A stretch of 23,713 bases of DNA. It comes from Pseudomonadota bacterium (GTDB lineage Bacteria; Myxococcota; Polyangia; Polyangiales; Polyangiaceae). Location of the stretch: assembly GCA_023419055.1 (NCBI GenBank), contig JAEZYO010000585.1, forward strand, positions 1 to 23,713, read 5' to 3'. Position 1 is the stretch's first letter. The number at the start of each line of letters is the position of its first letter. The notes under the pieces were generated by a model. The model did not search any database. It was not told the origin of the DNA and was given only the letters and a program-made list of their open reading frames with translations. Positions 15,355 through 22,258 of this stretch are shown here, one piece after another. Position numbers and translations under genes: made by a program.

Positions 15355-15370
15355 ACGGATCTCGATCCGT
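15355..15370. promoter_or_regulatory. Perfect 7-bp-arm palindrome upstream of the SNF2 gene
   Basis: ACGGATC/GATCCGT are separated by only 2 bp, centred about 26 bp before the SNF2 start. The tiny spacer fits a DNA-binding-protein site better than an RNA hairpin. No regulator is implied by the neighbours. Confidence 0.35.
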
Positions 15371-15379
15371 CCAGGGATT

Positions 15380-15411
15380 CTCCAGAGAAAGCTTCGCTTT
15401 CGCGGGTGGAG
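15380..15411 (-). terminator. Hairpin downstream of the outer-membrane protein gene
   Basis: An inner stem GAAAGC/GCTTTC (15387-15392 and 15396-15401) with a 3-nt loop is enclosed by an outer stem CTCCA/TGGAG (15380-15384 and 15407-15411). It lies about 50 bp past the stop of the minus-strand barrel protein gene. No T-tract follows; candidate terminator or 3'-end structure. Confidence 0.4.
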
Positions 15412-15459
15412 AGGCGCCGTGGCCAGGGCTCTTTGGCTCGCCCGCCTCTTCGGCCGGCG

Positions 15460-16230
15460 TCAAATCAAATCCACCCCCAGCCTGAGCGTCAGCGTGGGAA
15501 CGAGCCCGTAGCTCTCGATGGCGCGGTCGATCTCCTCCGTTACCTCCCCGACCGCCGGGCTCGTGGGAGCACCATCCGTCGGAGTTACCGTCGTGCTCGA
15601 TCGCATCGTGCGCATGACGCCGACGCCCGAGCCCAAGACGATGCGCTCGAACAGCTGACCCTGGTAGCCGAGCTCGACGAGCCACATGTCCAGTGCAAGC
15701 TTCGCGCGATACCCGCCGTCGAAGCTTTGGAGCTCGCGCACGCCGCTGTCGGCGAGCTCGAGCTCCCCGCCGACCGTGACCTTCGAGTAGCCCGCGTCGA
15801 GGTAGAGGCCGATTTCGGAGAAGGGGCGAAGGCCGGCCTGAACGCGCCACGAGTTGCCGTGGTAGTCGCCGTTCGAGAGCACGGACCTGGCGCGAGGATC
15901 TCCGATGGCGGAGGCCGCGACGTTCGTCACGGCGTGGATGAAGGGCTGCGGAACCCAGCCGTAGCCACCGTAGAGCCGCAAGCCGAACGGCGCCTGGTAT
16001 CCCGCTTGAAAGCCCACGTCGACCGGCGCGTGCGTCACGGCCTCGATCGAGAGCATGGTGCGCTCGCGCAAGCTGCGATCCTTCCGGCTCGACTCCGCAC
16101 CCGAGTCGGCCTCGGGGAACGTAACGGCGCCCGGCGCCGGCTCGGCCGCCTCACTCACTCGGAGGTGTGAGCTCAGCGTCAACGAGCCTGCGACCAGGGC
16201 GCACGAGACCTGCCACGACCTGACGGTCAT
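15460..16230 (-). CDS. Probable outer-membrane beta-barrel protein
   Basis: 256 residues from ATG 16228-16230; a GTG four codons earlier (16242) is an alternative. A signal peptide (WQVSCALVAGSLTLSSHLRVSEAAE) is followed by a low-complexity spacer. About ten alternating hydrophobic/aromatic strands follow: MLSIEAVTHAPVDVGFQAGYQAP, LRLYGGYGWVPQPF, SWRVQAGLRPFSEIGLYLDAGYSKV, YRAKLALDMWLVELGYQGQLFERIVLGSGVGVM, and a closing YGLVPTLTLRLGVDLI. That pattern is typical of 8- to 12-strand barrels in Myxococcota. I cannot name the family. It lies downstream of the GH6 cellulase on the same strand, with a 174-bp gap that holds a long hairpin. It could help surface carbohydrate use, but that is only positional inference. 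Confidence 0.75.
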   Translation of the reverse strand: MTVRSWQVSCALVAGSLTLSSHLRVSEAAEPAPGAVTFPEADSGAESSRKDRSLRERTMLSIEAVTHAPVDVGFQAGYQAPFGLRLYGGYGWVPQPFIHAVTNVAASAIGDPRARSVLSNGDYHGNSWRVQAGLRPFSEIGLYLDAGYSKVTVGGELELADSGVRELQSFDGGYRAKLALDMWLVELGYQGQLFERIVLGSGVGVMRTMRSSTTVTPTDGAPTSPAVGEVTEEIDRAIESYGLVPTLTLRLGVDLI

Positions 16231-16334
16231 CGCGGGAGGCACTGCAGCCCGCGTGCCGGCTCGTATCTACGCGTGATGACAGGTCGATGGCAGGAGCGTC
16301 CCGGGCACCTTCCGCCCCGTTCGCCCCAAACGCC

Positions 16335-16370
16335 GAGAGGCAGATCGTCCTATTGGACCATCTGCCTCTC
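16335..16370 (-). terminator. Long hairpin between GH6 and barrel gene (perfect 11-bp stem)
   Basis: GAGAGGCAGAT (16335-16345) and ATCTGCCTCTC (16360-16370) are exact complements. Inside them, GTCC/GGAC add 4 bp after a C-C mismatch, closing on a TATT loop. The hairpin lies 34 bp past the GH6 stop. It is the strongest hairpin in the window but has no long T-tract, so it could be a terminator, an attenuator or an RNA-stability element. Confidence 0.6.
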
Positions 16371-16404
16371 TGGTGCGACTTTGTCGCGCCCTGCCCCGAA
16401 TGGC

Positions 16405-17682
16405 TCAGAGCGGGGGGTTAGCGTTCTTCACGAGGTCGAGGAAGTAGCTCTGGAACCACTGGCCCGCCTCGGGCGCGTCCGGCGCCGCGTCCGCGGACTT
16501 GCAGTTCTCGTCGAAGCGCTTCGCCGAAGGATCGGAGGTCCCGTCGGACTCACCGGGCGGCTTGCCCCACACGTACGCATCGAGGAGCGGCTTCGGGTTC
16601 GCGCGCGGGCGCTCGCCGATACCGGCGCCCTTCACGTTGCACCAGTTGCCCCACTTGGTACGGATGCCGTCCCTGCCGTTGCGTGACGTGTCGATCAAGA
16701 AGCCCTTGCCCTTGATCCCGACGGCCTCGAGGCTCTGCGCGAGCTTCTCCACGTAGGTGTGCTCGTTCGGGGCGGGGTTGCTCGCCTCGAGCTTCTTGTT
16801 CGCCTCGCCGTCGAGCGACGTGTAGTTCGAGACGTTGGTCGCAAAACCGCGGATGCGATCGATGCCGCCAGCCTGCGTCAGCACTTCTTTGTAGATGTTG
16901 GCGATCTTGGTGCGGTTGCCGTCCCAGCCGAGCCAGCCGGCGTGCGCCGCGTCGAGGTAGACCCAGACGTTCGGCAGCGAGAGCTGCGCGATCGCGTACG
17001 CCACCGAGTTTCGGTACACGTCCTGCGACTCCGCGCACTTCGGCACGTTCAGGTTCGTGGCGAGGTTGGGCAGCGAGTCGGGCTCGAGGATGACGACGAT
17101 GCGCTGGTTCTTGTGCGCCTTGATCTGCTCGGCGATCTTGTCGATGAACTCGGTGCGGTAGCGCTTCTCGCCGTCGTTCTCGAGCGTGAGCTCGCCGGCC
17201 GACGACTTGGCCGAACAATCGCGGTTCGGGAGATTGTAGATGAGGAGGATCGGCACGACGGGCTTACCCGCCGCCTTCTCCTGCTTCTCCGCGTCCTCGA
17301 GCCAGCGCGGCAGGTGCTGCAGCGCGCCGATCGACTCGAGCCAGAGCGCCGTCGGCTGCTTCAACAGCTTCTTGATCTGCGGGGCCTGAGCCGGCGCCGC
17401 CGCGATAGCGCCTTCGATGCGCTTCGTGTAGTCCGGGTTGACGAAGAACTGCGCGCCGTCGAACGGGTTCTTGGTCGTGGCAGCGTGCGGCGAGGTGGCG
17501 GCGGTCACCGGCATGGCCGGCTTGGCCTTCGGCATTTCCTCCTCTTCCGGCGCCGCCCAGGAGCCCTGCTTGGCAGCGGGGGCCTCTTGCGTCGTCGCGT
17601 CAGAAGCAGGCTGCGACGAGCCACCGCACGCCGTCGCCAGGAACAAAGAGAGAGAAAACTTGAACCAACGCTGAGCAACCAT
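16405..17682 (-). CDS. GH6-family cellulase lipoprotein (endoglucanase/cellobiohydrolase)
   Basis: 425 residues. Signal with lipobox L-A-T-A-C (Cys19), then a Pro/Ala/Glu-rich linker to about residue 70, then a complete GH6 catalytic domain. Landmarks: YNLPNRDCSAKSSAGEL (Asp155), VVILEPDSLPN with proton-donor Asp202 (the GH6 signature), VYLDAAHAGWLGW, FATNVSNY, FLIDTSRNG, WCNVKGAGIGERP, and LDAYVWGKPPGESDG. GH6 enzymes are inverting beta-1,4-glucanases. The domain size fits an endoglucanase, but the loops that decide endo versus exo action cannot be judged by eye. ATG 17680-17682 has AGGAG 9 nt upstream. It would be anchored at the envelope like the GH5 enzyme. A LacI-type palindrome at 17742-17757 lies upstream. 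Confidence 0.95.
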   Translation of the reverse strand: MVAQRWFKFSLSLFLATACGGSSQPASDATTQEAPAAKQGSWAAPEEEEMPKAKPAMPVTAATSPHAATTKNPFDGAQFFVNPDYTKRIEGAIAAAPAQAPQIKKLLKQPTALWLESIGALQHLPRWLEDAEKQEKAAGKPVVPILLIYNLPNRDCSAKSSAGELTLENDGEKRYRTEFIDKIAEQIKAHKNQRIVVILEPDSLPNLATNLNVPKCAESQDVYRNSVAYAIAQLSLPNVWVYLDAAHAGWLGWDGNRTKIANIYKEVLTQAGGIDRIRGFATNVSNYTSLDGEANKKLEASNPAPNEHTYVEKLAQSLEAVGIKGKGFLIDTSRNGRDGIRTKWGNWCNVKGAGIGERPRANPKPLLDAYVWGKPPGESDGTSDPSAKRFDENCKSADAAPDAPEAGQWFQSYFLDLVKNANPPL

Positions 17683-17706
17683 GACCTTGAGCTCCTCGGG
17701 GCCGGG

Positions 17707-17736
17707 ACGCTAGTCCAAGGCGAGGCGGGGCGTCAA
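17707..17736 (-). promoter_or_regulatory. Candidate promoter for the GH6 gene
   Basis: On the minus strand, TTGACG (17731-17736) is a good -35 match and TAGCGT (17707-17712) a weak -10, with an 18-bp spacer. Transcription would start near 17700, just ahead of the ribosome site. The -10 is only half-consensus, so this is tentative. Confidence 0.35.
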
Positions 17737-17741
17737 AGCAT

Positions 17742-17757
17742 CTGGAACCGATTCCAG
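17742..17757. promoter_or_regulatory. LacI/CcpA-type operator upstream of the GH6 gene
   Basis: CTGGAACCGATTCCAG has perfect 6-bp arms and equals its reverse complement at 14 of 16 positions, with a central CG. Its inner 14 bp fit the LacI/GalR-family pattern TGNAANCGNTTNCA exactly. It lies 5 bp upstream of the candidate -35, about 60 bp before the GH6 start. No LacI gene is in the window. Confidence 0.6.
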
Positions 17758-17903
17758 GAACGACCGAGATTTCTCAGAATCCAGGCGCGTGACCACACCT
17801 CGAAAGGAAGGCAATCCGTGGATTCGCTCCGAAGAACCGGCGACCGCCCCCTTTCGGTCGGGGAGGCCGAGTCCTAAGAGCTAGCCCCCGGGAGACCAGA
17901 ACC

Positions 17904-18413
17904 ATGTCGCTCTATGAAGTACTCGTTCCCCAGTTCAAGAAAATGCTCGGCAACCTCGAGCGCTGGCTCGACGCCGGAGTGGCGCTCGCCGAAGCGAAGA
18001 AGTTCGATCCGAACGTCCTTCTTCAGGCGCGCCTCGCCCCTGATCAGTTCCCCCTCGTCCGTCAGGTGCAGTCGGCCTGCGATCAGGCGAAGTTCACGTT
18101 GGCGCGCCTCTGTTCCAAGGATCCTCCCTCGCACCCCGACACCGAGCAGACGGTCGAGGAGCTGCGTGCGCGGATCCACAAGGTGATTGCCTACCTCGAT
18201 ACCTACTCCCCCGCGGACTTCGAAGGAGTCGAGGGCCGCGTGCTCGAGCTCCGCGCGCTACAGGGCAAGAAGATTCGCGGCCTGAACTACGTGTACGAGC
18301 TGCAGCTCCCGAACTTCTACTTTCACGCCACGACCGCTTACGCCATCTTGCGTCACAACGGTGTCGAGCTCGGCAAGCGTGACTTTCTAGGACCAGTCAC
18401 CCTGGCCGAGTAG
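17904..18413 (+). CDS. DUF1993 family protein
   Basis: 169 residues matching the DUF1993 plan along its whole length. It begins MSLYEVLVPQFKKMLGNLERWLDAGVALAEAKKFDPNVLLQARLAPDQFPLVRQVQSACDQAKF. Later come KVIAYLDTYSPADFEG and YELQLPNFYFHATTAYAILRHNGVELGKRDFLG. The fold is expected to be a DinB-like four-helix bundle; His residues in FYFHATTAY and RHNG could be metal ligands. The family has no established function. ATG 17904 follows GGGAGA with a good spacer. It is divergent from GH6 (221 bp apart) and is followed by a terminator-like hairpin at 18446-18481, so it is probably a single-gene unit. Confidence 0.9.
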   Translation: MSLYEVLVPQFKKMLGNLERWLDAGVALAEAKKFDPNVLLQARLAPDQFPLVRQVQSACDQAKFTLARLCSKDPPSHPDTEQTVEELRARIHKVIAYLDTYSPADFEGVEGRVLELRALQGKKIRGLNYVYELQLPNFYFHATTAYAILRHNGVELGKRDFLGPVTLAE

Positions 18414-18445
18414 GCCCGGCGAAGACGCCACACGTCGTGACAGTT

Positions 18446-18481
18446 CGTGGGCGGCGCCGGTGACATTCGACGCCGCCCGCG
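18446..18481 (+). terminator. Candidate intrinsic terminator after the DUF1993 gene
   Basis: GGGCGGCG (18449-18456) and CGCCGCCC (18471-18478) pair perfectly around a 14-nt loop. Two more G-C pairs and a T-G wobble extend the stem to 18446/18481. A short TCTTT follows. It starts 33 bp after the stop codon. Confidence 0.55.
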
Positions 18482-18594
18482 TCTTTGGCCCCTTCCACCG
18501 GTTGCCCGAGGCGAGCGCGGGGCCAATCGTTGAGGGTGTTGGACGATTCGACCGTCGAGGAGGGTGAAACGAAGGCCAAGCCTGGAGGGGACCC

Positions 18595-19626
18595 ATGCAG
18601 AAAACGCTCAACGGTTCGTCGCCGCGCGCCTCCGTCGCAGTGTTGATCGCCGCCAGAAATGCCCGGGCGACGATCGCGAGAGCCGTAAACTCAGCCCTCG
18701 CGGAGCCCGAGGTCACGCGCGTCGTCGTCGTGGACGACGCCTCCACGGACACCACGGCCAGAGTGGCCCGCGCGGCGGACGACGGCAGCGGCAGGCTGAC
18801 CATCCTGGGGCTCGAGCAGAACGCTGGGCCCGCCGCGGCTCGCAACCACGCGCTGGACGCTTGCCGTACGGACTTCATCTCCATGCTCGACGCGGACGAC
18901 TTCTTTCTGCCCGGCCGCACCCAACACCTGCTCGAGCGCGCGCGCGAGTGGGACGCCGATCTCGTCGCCGACAACCTGCTCCAGCTGAACGAGAGCGACC
19001 AAGAAGTGCTGGGCGCCGGCACCGGCCTCTTCGCCGAGGAGCGCGACCAGGACGAGCGCCTCGAGCTCGAAGGTTTCGTGCTCGCGAACATCTCGCGTCG
19101 AGGGCGCCTGCGCAAGGAGCTCGGCTTCTTGAAGCCGCTGATCCGACGATCCTTCTTGCTCGACCATGGCATCCGCTACGACGAACGCCTGCGCCTCGGA
19201 GAAGACTACGACCTCTACGCGCGCGCTCTCGCGCTCGGAGCGCTGTTCGTGCTCACGCCCGGACGAGGGTACGTGTCCGTCATGCGCCGCGGCTCGCTGA
19301 GCGATCGGCACAGCATCCGCGATCTCGAGCAGCTCTACGACTGCGACCTCCGGTTGATGGAGATGCCGAGCCTCGGCGCCCGCGAGCGCCGCGCCGTCGA
19401 GCGTCACGCGGAGAGCATCGAGTGCAAGCTCGAGTGGAGGCGCTTCTTGGCGGCCGCGCACGAAAGGCGCCCCGCCGAGTTGCTGCGCCCATTCACCCGC
19501 TCGTTGCCCGTCACGGGTTACCTCATCGGCAAGCTCGCGGACGAGGTCTTCACGAGATCGCTCCGGCGGATCCGCACGAGCGAGGCGATCGTCCCCGTCC
19601 CGCTCGCGAGCGGGATCCGTCACTGA
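18595..19626 (+). CDS. Family 2 glycosyltransferase (ExoO-like)
   Basis: 343 residues. A GT-A nucleotide-sugar-binding fold occupies residues 12-220. It opens with VAVLIAARNARATIARAVNSAL, has V-V-D-D-A-S-T-D (Asp47/48), NAGPAAARNHAL, and the metal-binding DADD (Asp99/Asp101) in ISMLDADDFFLPGR. The catalytic-base region is RLGEDYDLYARALALGA near residues 200-213. The C-terminal 120 residues are helical. The overall plan resembles ExoO-type transferases that build exopolysaccharide repeat units, but donor and acceptor cannot be read from sequence. There are no membrane spans. ATG 18595 has a strong GGAGGGG site. It stands alone on this strand and is convergent with the Nit1C flavoprotein gene (8-bp gap). 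Nit1C clusters elsewhere often include a glycosyltransferase (MSMEG_0565), but that is a different family, so I do not count this one as a member. Confidence 0.9.
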   Translation: MQKTLNGSSPRASVAVLIAARNARATIARAVNSALAEPEVTRVVVVDDASTDTTARVARAADDGSGRLTILGLEQNAGPAAARNHALDACRTDFISMLDADDFFLPGRTQHLLERAREWDADLVADNLLQLNESDQEVLGAGTGLFAEERDQDERLELEGFVLANISRRGRLRKELGFLKPLIRRSFLLDHGIRYDERLRLGEDYDLYARALALGALFVLTPGRGYVSVMRRGSLSDRHSIRDLEQLYDCDLRLMEMPSLGARERRAVERHAESIECKLEWRRFLAAAHERRPAELLRPFTRSLPVTGYLIGKLADEVFTRSLRRIRTSEAIVPVPLASGIRH

Positions 19627-19634
19627 GCCGCGCG

Positions 19635-21257
19635 CTACTCGGAGAACGCCGCCTCCGCGGCGAGACGAGCGGAGCGACTCGAGGAAACGTCGGCGAGGGT
19701 CGCGATCGCCTCGCCCAGGTAGGCGGCGTCTCGCCCCACGCCCGAGAAGCGTCCCGAGCCCCAGCTGTAGAGCCACGGGAGCCCGATGAAATAAAGTCCC
19801 TGGATCTCCGTCACGCCGCGCTCGTGCCGCACGTGACCTCGCTCGTCGCACACCGGGAAGCGAACCCACCCGAAGTCGCTCCTGAAGCCCACGCACCAGA
19901 GCACCACGCTCACGTTCGCAGCATCGAGATCGAGTTCGAGCGGCTCTTCATCGGGTTCCCAGACCGGCGTGTACGGCGCCTCGAAGGGCGCTTCCAGGGC
20001 GTTCTTTTCGATGAAGGCGTCGATGCTGCGGTTGATGCTGCGATAAACGTCGTCGGCGGCGTCGAGATTTCGTCGCAGCTCGGGGGCGAAGCGCGCCCGC
20101 GCTCCCGAAGCGCCCGCGAGCGGACCGTAGAGTCGCATACCCTCGAGCGCGAACTTGCGCAGGTCGATGTCGCGTCCGCCGTCTCGACCTGTCACGTAGT
20201 GGTTCGTCTTGTCGCGCACCTGATCGCGATCGGGATGTCGATCGTACGGGATGTCGTAGTAACCCATGAGGTTCAGCCACTCGGTCACGTCCTTGCCGCG
20301 GTACACGCGAGCGCAGCGCGGCGCAGGGCCGACGGCGAGGTGGACCTTTCGACCTGCGAGGTGCAAGTCCTCCGCGATCTGGCAGCCCGACTGCCCGGTT
20401 CCGACGACGAGCACCGCGCCCTCCGGCAGCGCGCCGGGGTTCTTGTAGTCGGCCGAGTGCAGGTGCTGGACGCGCTTCGGGAACTCTTGCGACAAGGCCG
20501 GGATCACGGGCACGTGGTAGCTGCCGGTCGCCACCACGACCTGATCGGCCGTCATTTCCCCAGCCGACGTCGCGAGCGCGAAGCGGCCGGGGTTCTTCGG
20601 TGAGGCCACGTGCGCCCGGAGTGACTCCACCGAGACCCCTTCCCGCACGGGCAGCGCGTGGGCCCGCGCGTAACCTTCGACGTACTCGACGATCTCGTCC
20701 TTGAGCATGAAGCCACGGGGCTCTGGCCCCGCGTAGGGGTAGCCGGGCAGGGTACATTGCCAGTTGGGGGTCACCAGGCAGAACGAGTCCCAACGCTTCT
20801 CCCGCCACGAATGCGCGACGCGCTTCGCCTCGAGGACGACGTGCTCGATGCCGCGCTGCTCGAGCGTGTAGCTCACCGCGAGGCCAGCCTGGCCTCCGCC
20901 GACGACGATCACGGAGTGGTGCTCCGGCTTCACCGGGGCCGCCGCCGTGCCCGCGCCGCGGGGCGCGGCCTTCTGGAAGCCGAGCACCGTCACGCTGCCG
21001 TCCTTTAGCGTGACCGGCAGCGCCTCGGCGGTCGCCTCGATGGACCGAAGCTGATCGAGCGCCGAGCTGCAGGCGAATCCGTACTTGGCGCGCACGCGCT
21101 CGGACGCGATGTTGAGCGCGGTCCGGACACGCGAGACGAAGTCGTCCACTCCGTACGCCTCTCCCACCGCGAGGTACTCCTCGATCACCAAGGAGGGGGA
21201 GTAACAGTGCTCCGTCTTACCGTCTGGCCAGCGGACATCGAAATGCATTTCAGGCAT
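19635..21257 (-). CDS. Fused MSMEG_0570-type protein + MSMEG_0569-type flavin oxidoreductase (Nit1C)
   Basis: 540 residues. Residues 1-95 match the small MSMEG_0570 'nitrogen starvation response' family: MPEMHFDVRWPDG, CYSPSLVIEEYLAVGEAY, ALNIASERVRAKYGFACSSA, ending VTVLGF. An Ala/Pro/Gly-rich linker (about 96-113) leads into a full MSMEG_0569-type flavoprotein. This has the FAD site VVGGGQAGLAVS (118-129), VVATGSYHVP (241-250) and the NAD(P)H site VVGTGQSGCQIAEDL (284-298), with CVGFRSDFGWV and LPWLYSWGSGRFSGVGRDA near the end. In other genomes these are separate neighbouring genes, so this is an in-frame fusion. The ATG (21255-21257) lies 2 bp after the upstream gene's stop, so translation is probably coupled. 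The reaction is unknown; the cluster is linked to nitrogen limitation and cyanide use. Confidence 0.92.
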   Translation of the reverse strand: MPEMHFDVRWPDGKTEHCYSPSLVIEEYLAVGEAYGVDDFVSRVRTALNIASERVRAKYGFACSSALDQLRSIEATAEALPVTLKDGSVTVLGFQKAAPRGAGTAAAPVKPEHHSVIVVGGGQAGLAVSYTLEQRGIEHVVLEAKRVAHSWREKRWDSFCLVTPNWQCTLPGYPYAGPEPRGFMLKDEIVEYVEGYARAHALPVREGVSVESLRAHVASPKNPGRFALATSAGEMTADQVVVATGSYHVPVIPALSQEFPKRVQHLHSADYKNPGALPEGAVLVVGTGQSGCQIAEDLHLAGRKVHLAVGPAPRCARVYRGKDVTEWLNLMGYYDIPYDRHPDRDQVRDKTNHYVTGRDGGRDIDLRKFALEGMRLYGPLAGASGARARFAPELRRNLDAADDVYRSINRSIDAFIEKNALEAPFEAPYTPVWEPDEEPLELDLDAANVSVVLWCVGFRSDFGWVRFPVCDERGHVRHERGVTEIQGLYFIGLPWLYSWGSGRFSGVGRDAAYLGEAIATLADVSSSRSARLAAEAAFSE

Positions 21258-21259
21258 GT

Positions 21260-22258
21260 TCAGGCTCCAAACCCCGTGAGCGGTGAATCTTCGAGGTCCA
21301 GGTAGTCGGCTCGCTCGGTGTCGCGACCTCGCCCCGCACGGAGCTCGAGCCGCTTCGTGGACGTGACCTCGCCGATCGCCGCCGCCGTCACCCCCGCCGC
21401 GTCGAAGCGCGCGCAGACCTCGGCGACGTGGTCGGGCTCGACGGCGAGCACGTAGCCGTAGCTAGGGAACGCGGTCAGCCAGCGTTCCGGGTCCACGTCG
21501 GGCGGGCTCGGCACGGCGGATAGATCCACGGTCGCCCCGACACCCGAGGTTTCGAGCAACATCCCGATCGTTCCGCATAGACCGGCCATGCTGATGTCCT
21601 TCCCGGCGCCGACGAGGTTCGCCTCCGCGAGCTCGGGAAGCACCGCCAGCGCGGCGCGGAGCTGCTTGGCGGGCGCGGCGGTCGCCGCGTTGAAGTTGCC
21701 GCCGGGCCCTCGGAAGCTACCGCGCAGATCCACCGCCATCACGAGCGCTTGCCCGGGGCGCGCCGCGTGGCTCGTGATGAGCCGCTTCGCGCGCCCGAGC
21801 ACGGCTGCGGCGAGCATGCTGCCGCCGTTCACGCGCGCCGTGTGTCCGCCGACGACCGGGACGCCGAACACTTCGCTCGCCTTGCTCATCCCTTCGAGAA
21901 CGCGTGTGTTGTCGCCGCTACCGAGGAACAGGACGTCCACGATCGCCCAGGGCCTCCCGCCCATCGCCGCCACGTCGCTCACGTTGACCATCACGGCGCA
22001 GAAGCCCGCGAACCACGGGTCCGAGGCGACGAACTCCGCGCGCATGCCCTCGGCCGCCAAGAGGACGTGCTCGTCCCCGGAGCGGAGCGCGGCGGTGTCG
22101 TCTCCGTTCACGATCGACTCGGAGGCGGGGAACCATGCGCTCACGGTCTCCTTGCCGAAAAAGCTCGCGGCGAGCTGGATGTCCCGCTTGAAGCCGAGCT
22201 CCGAGCGAGCGCGCAGGGCACGCGCCAGTCGCCCGAGCGATCCGGGCTCGATCTTCAC
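21260..22258 (-). CDS. Sll0787-family AIR-synthase-like protein (Nit1C)
   Basis: 332 residues with the PurM/ThiL/SelD two-domain ATP-binding fold. The metal/ATP loop VNGDDTAAL is at 50-58, followed by FCAVMVNVSDVAAMGGRPWAIVDVLFLG, VPVVGGHTARVNGG, and in the second domain AGKDISMAGLCGTIGMLLETSGVGATVDL. A tail of about 40 residues (AAAIGEVTSTKRLELRAG...) resembles the usual PurM-type end. Family members sit in Nit1C clusters (NitF-like in Pseudomonas, as I recall) and probably activate a substrate with ATP. GTG 22256-22258 overlaps the TGA of the GNAT gene by 4 bp (GTGA). The frame is open further upstream only as an antisense-free shadow of the GNAT gene, so the short start is correct. Confidence 0.92.
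   Translation of the reverse strand: MKIEPGSLGRLARALRARSELGFKRDIQLAASFFGKETVSAWFPASESIVNGDDTAALRSGDEHVLLAAEGMRAEFVASDPWFAGFCAVMVNVSDVAAMGGRPWAIVDVLFLGSGDNTRVLEGMSKASEVFGVPVVGGHTARVNGGSMLAAAVLGRAKRLITSHAARPGQALVMAVDLRGSFRGPGGNFNAATAAPAKQLRAALAVLPELAEANLVGAGKDISMAGLCGTIGMLLETSGVGATVDLSAVPSPPDVDPERWLTAFPSYGYVLAVEPDHVAEVCARFDAAGVTAAAIGEVTSTKRLELRAGRGRDTERADYLDLEDSPLTGFGA

Noticed and set aside
14833..16170. 445-codon plus-strand open frame
   Set aside because: Crosses the 5' end of the SNF2 gene, the intergenic hairpin and most of the barrel gene in antisense; no recognisable domain.
16759..17877. 372-codon plus-strand open frame
   Set aside because: Antisense to the GH6 gene, whose catalytic signature is unmistakable.
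18595..19626. GT2 gene as a member of the Nit1C cluster
   Set aside because: It is convergent with the cluster and looks ExoO-like rather than the MSMEG_0565-type transferase found in Nit1C loci.
18564..20603. 679-codon plus-strand open frame
   Set aside because: It spans both the GT2 gene and the antisense of the flavoprotein gene, is Arg-rich throughout, and carries no domain; a shadow of GC-rich coding DNA.
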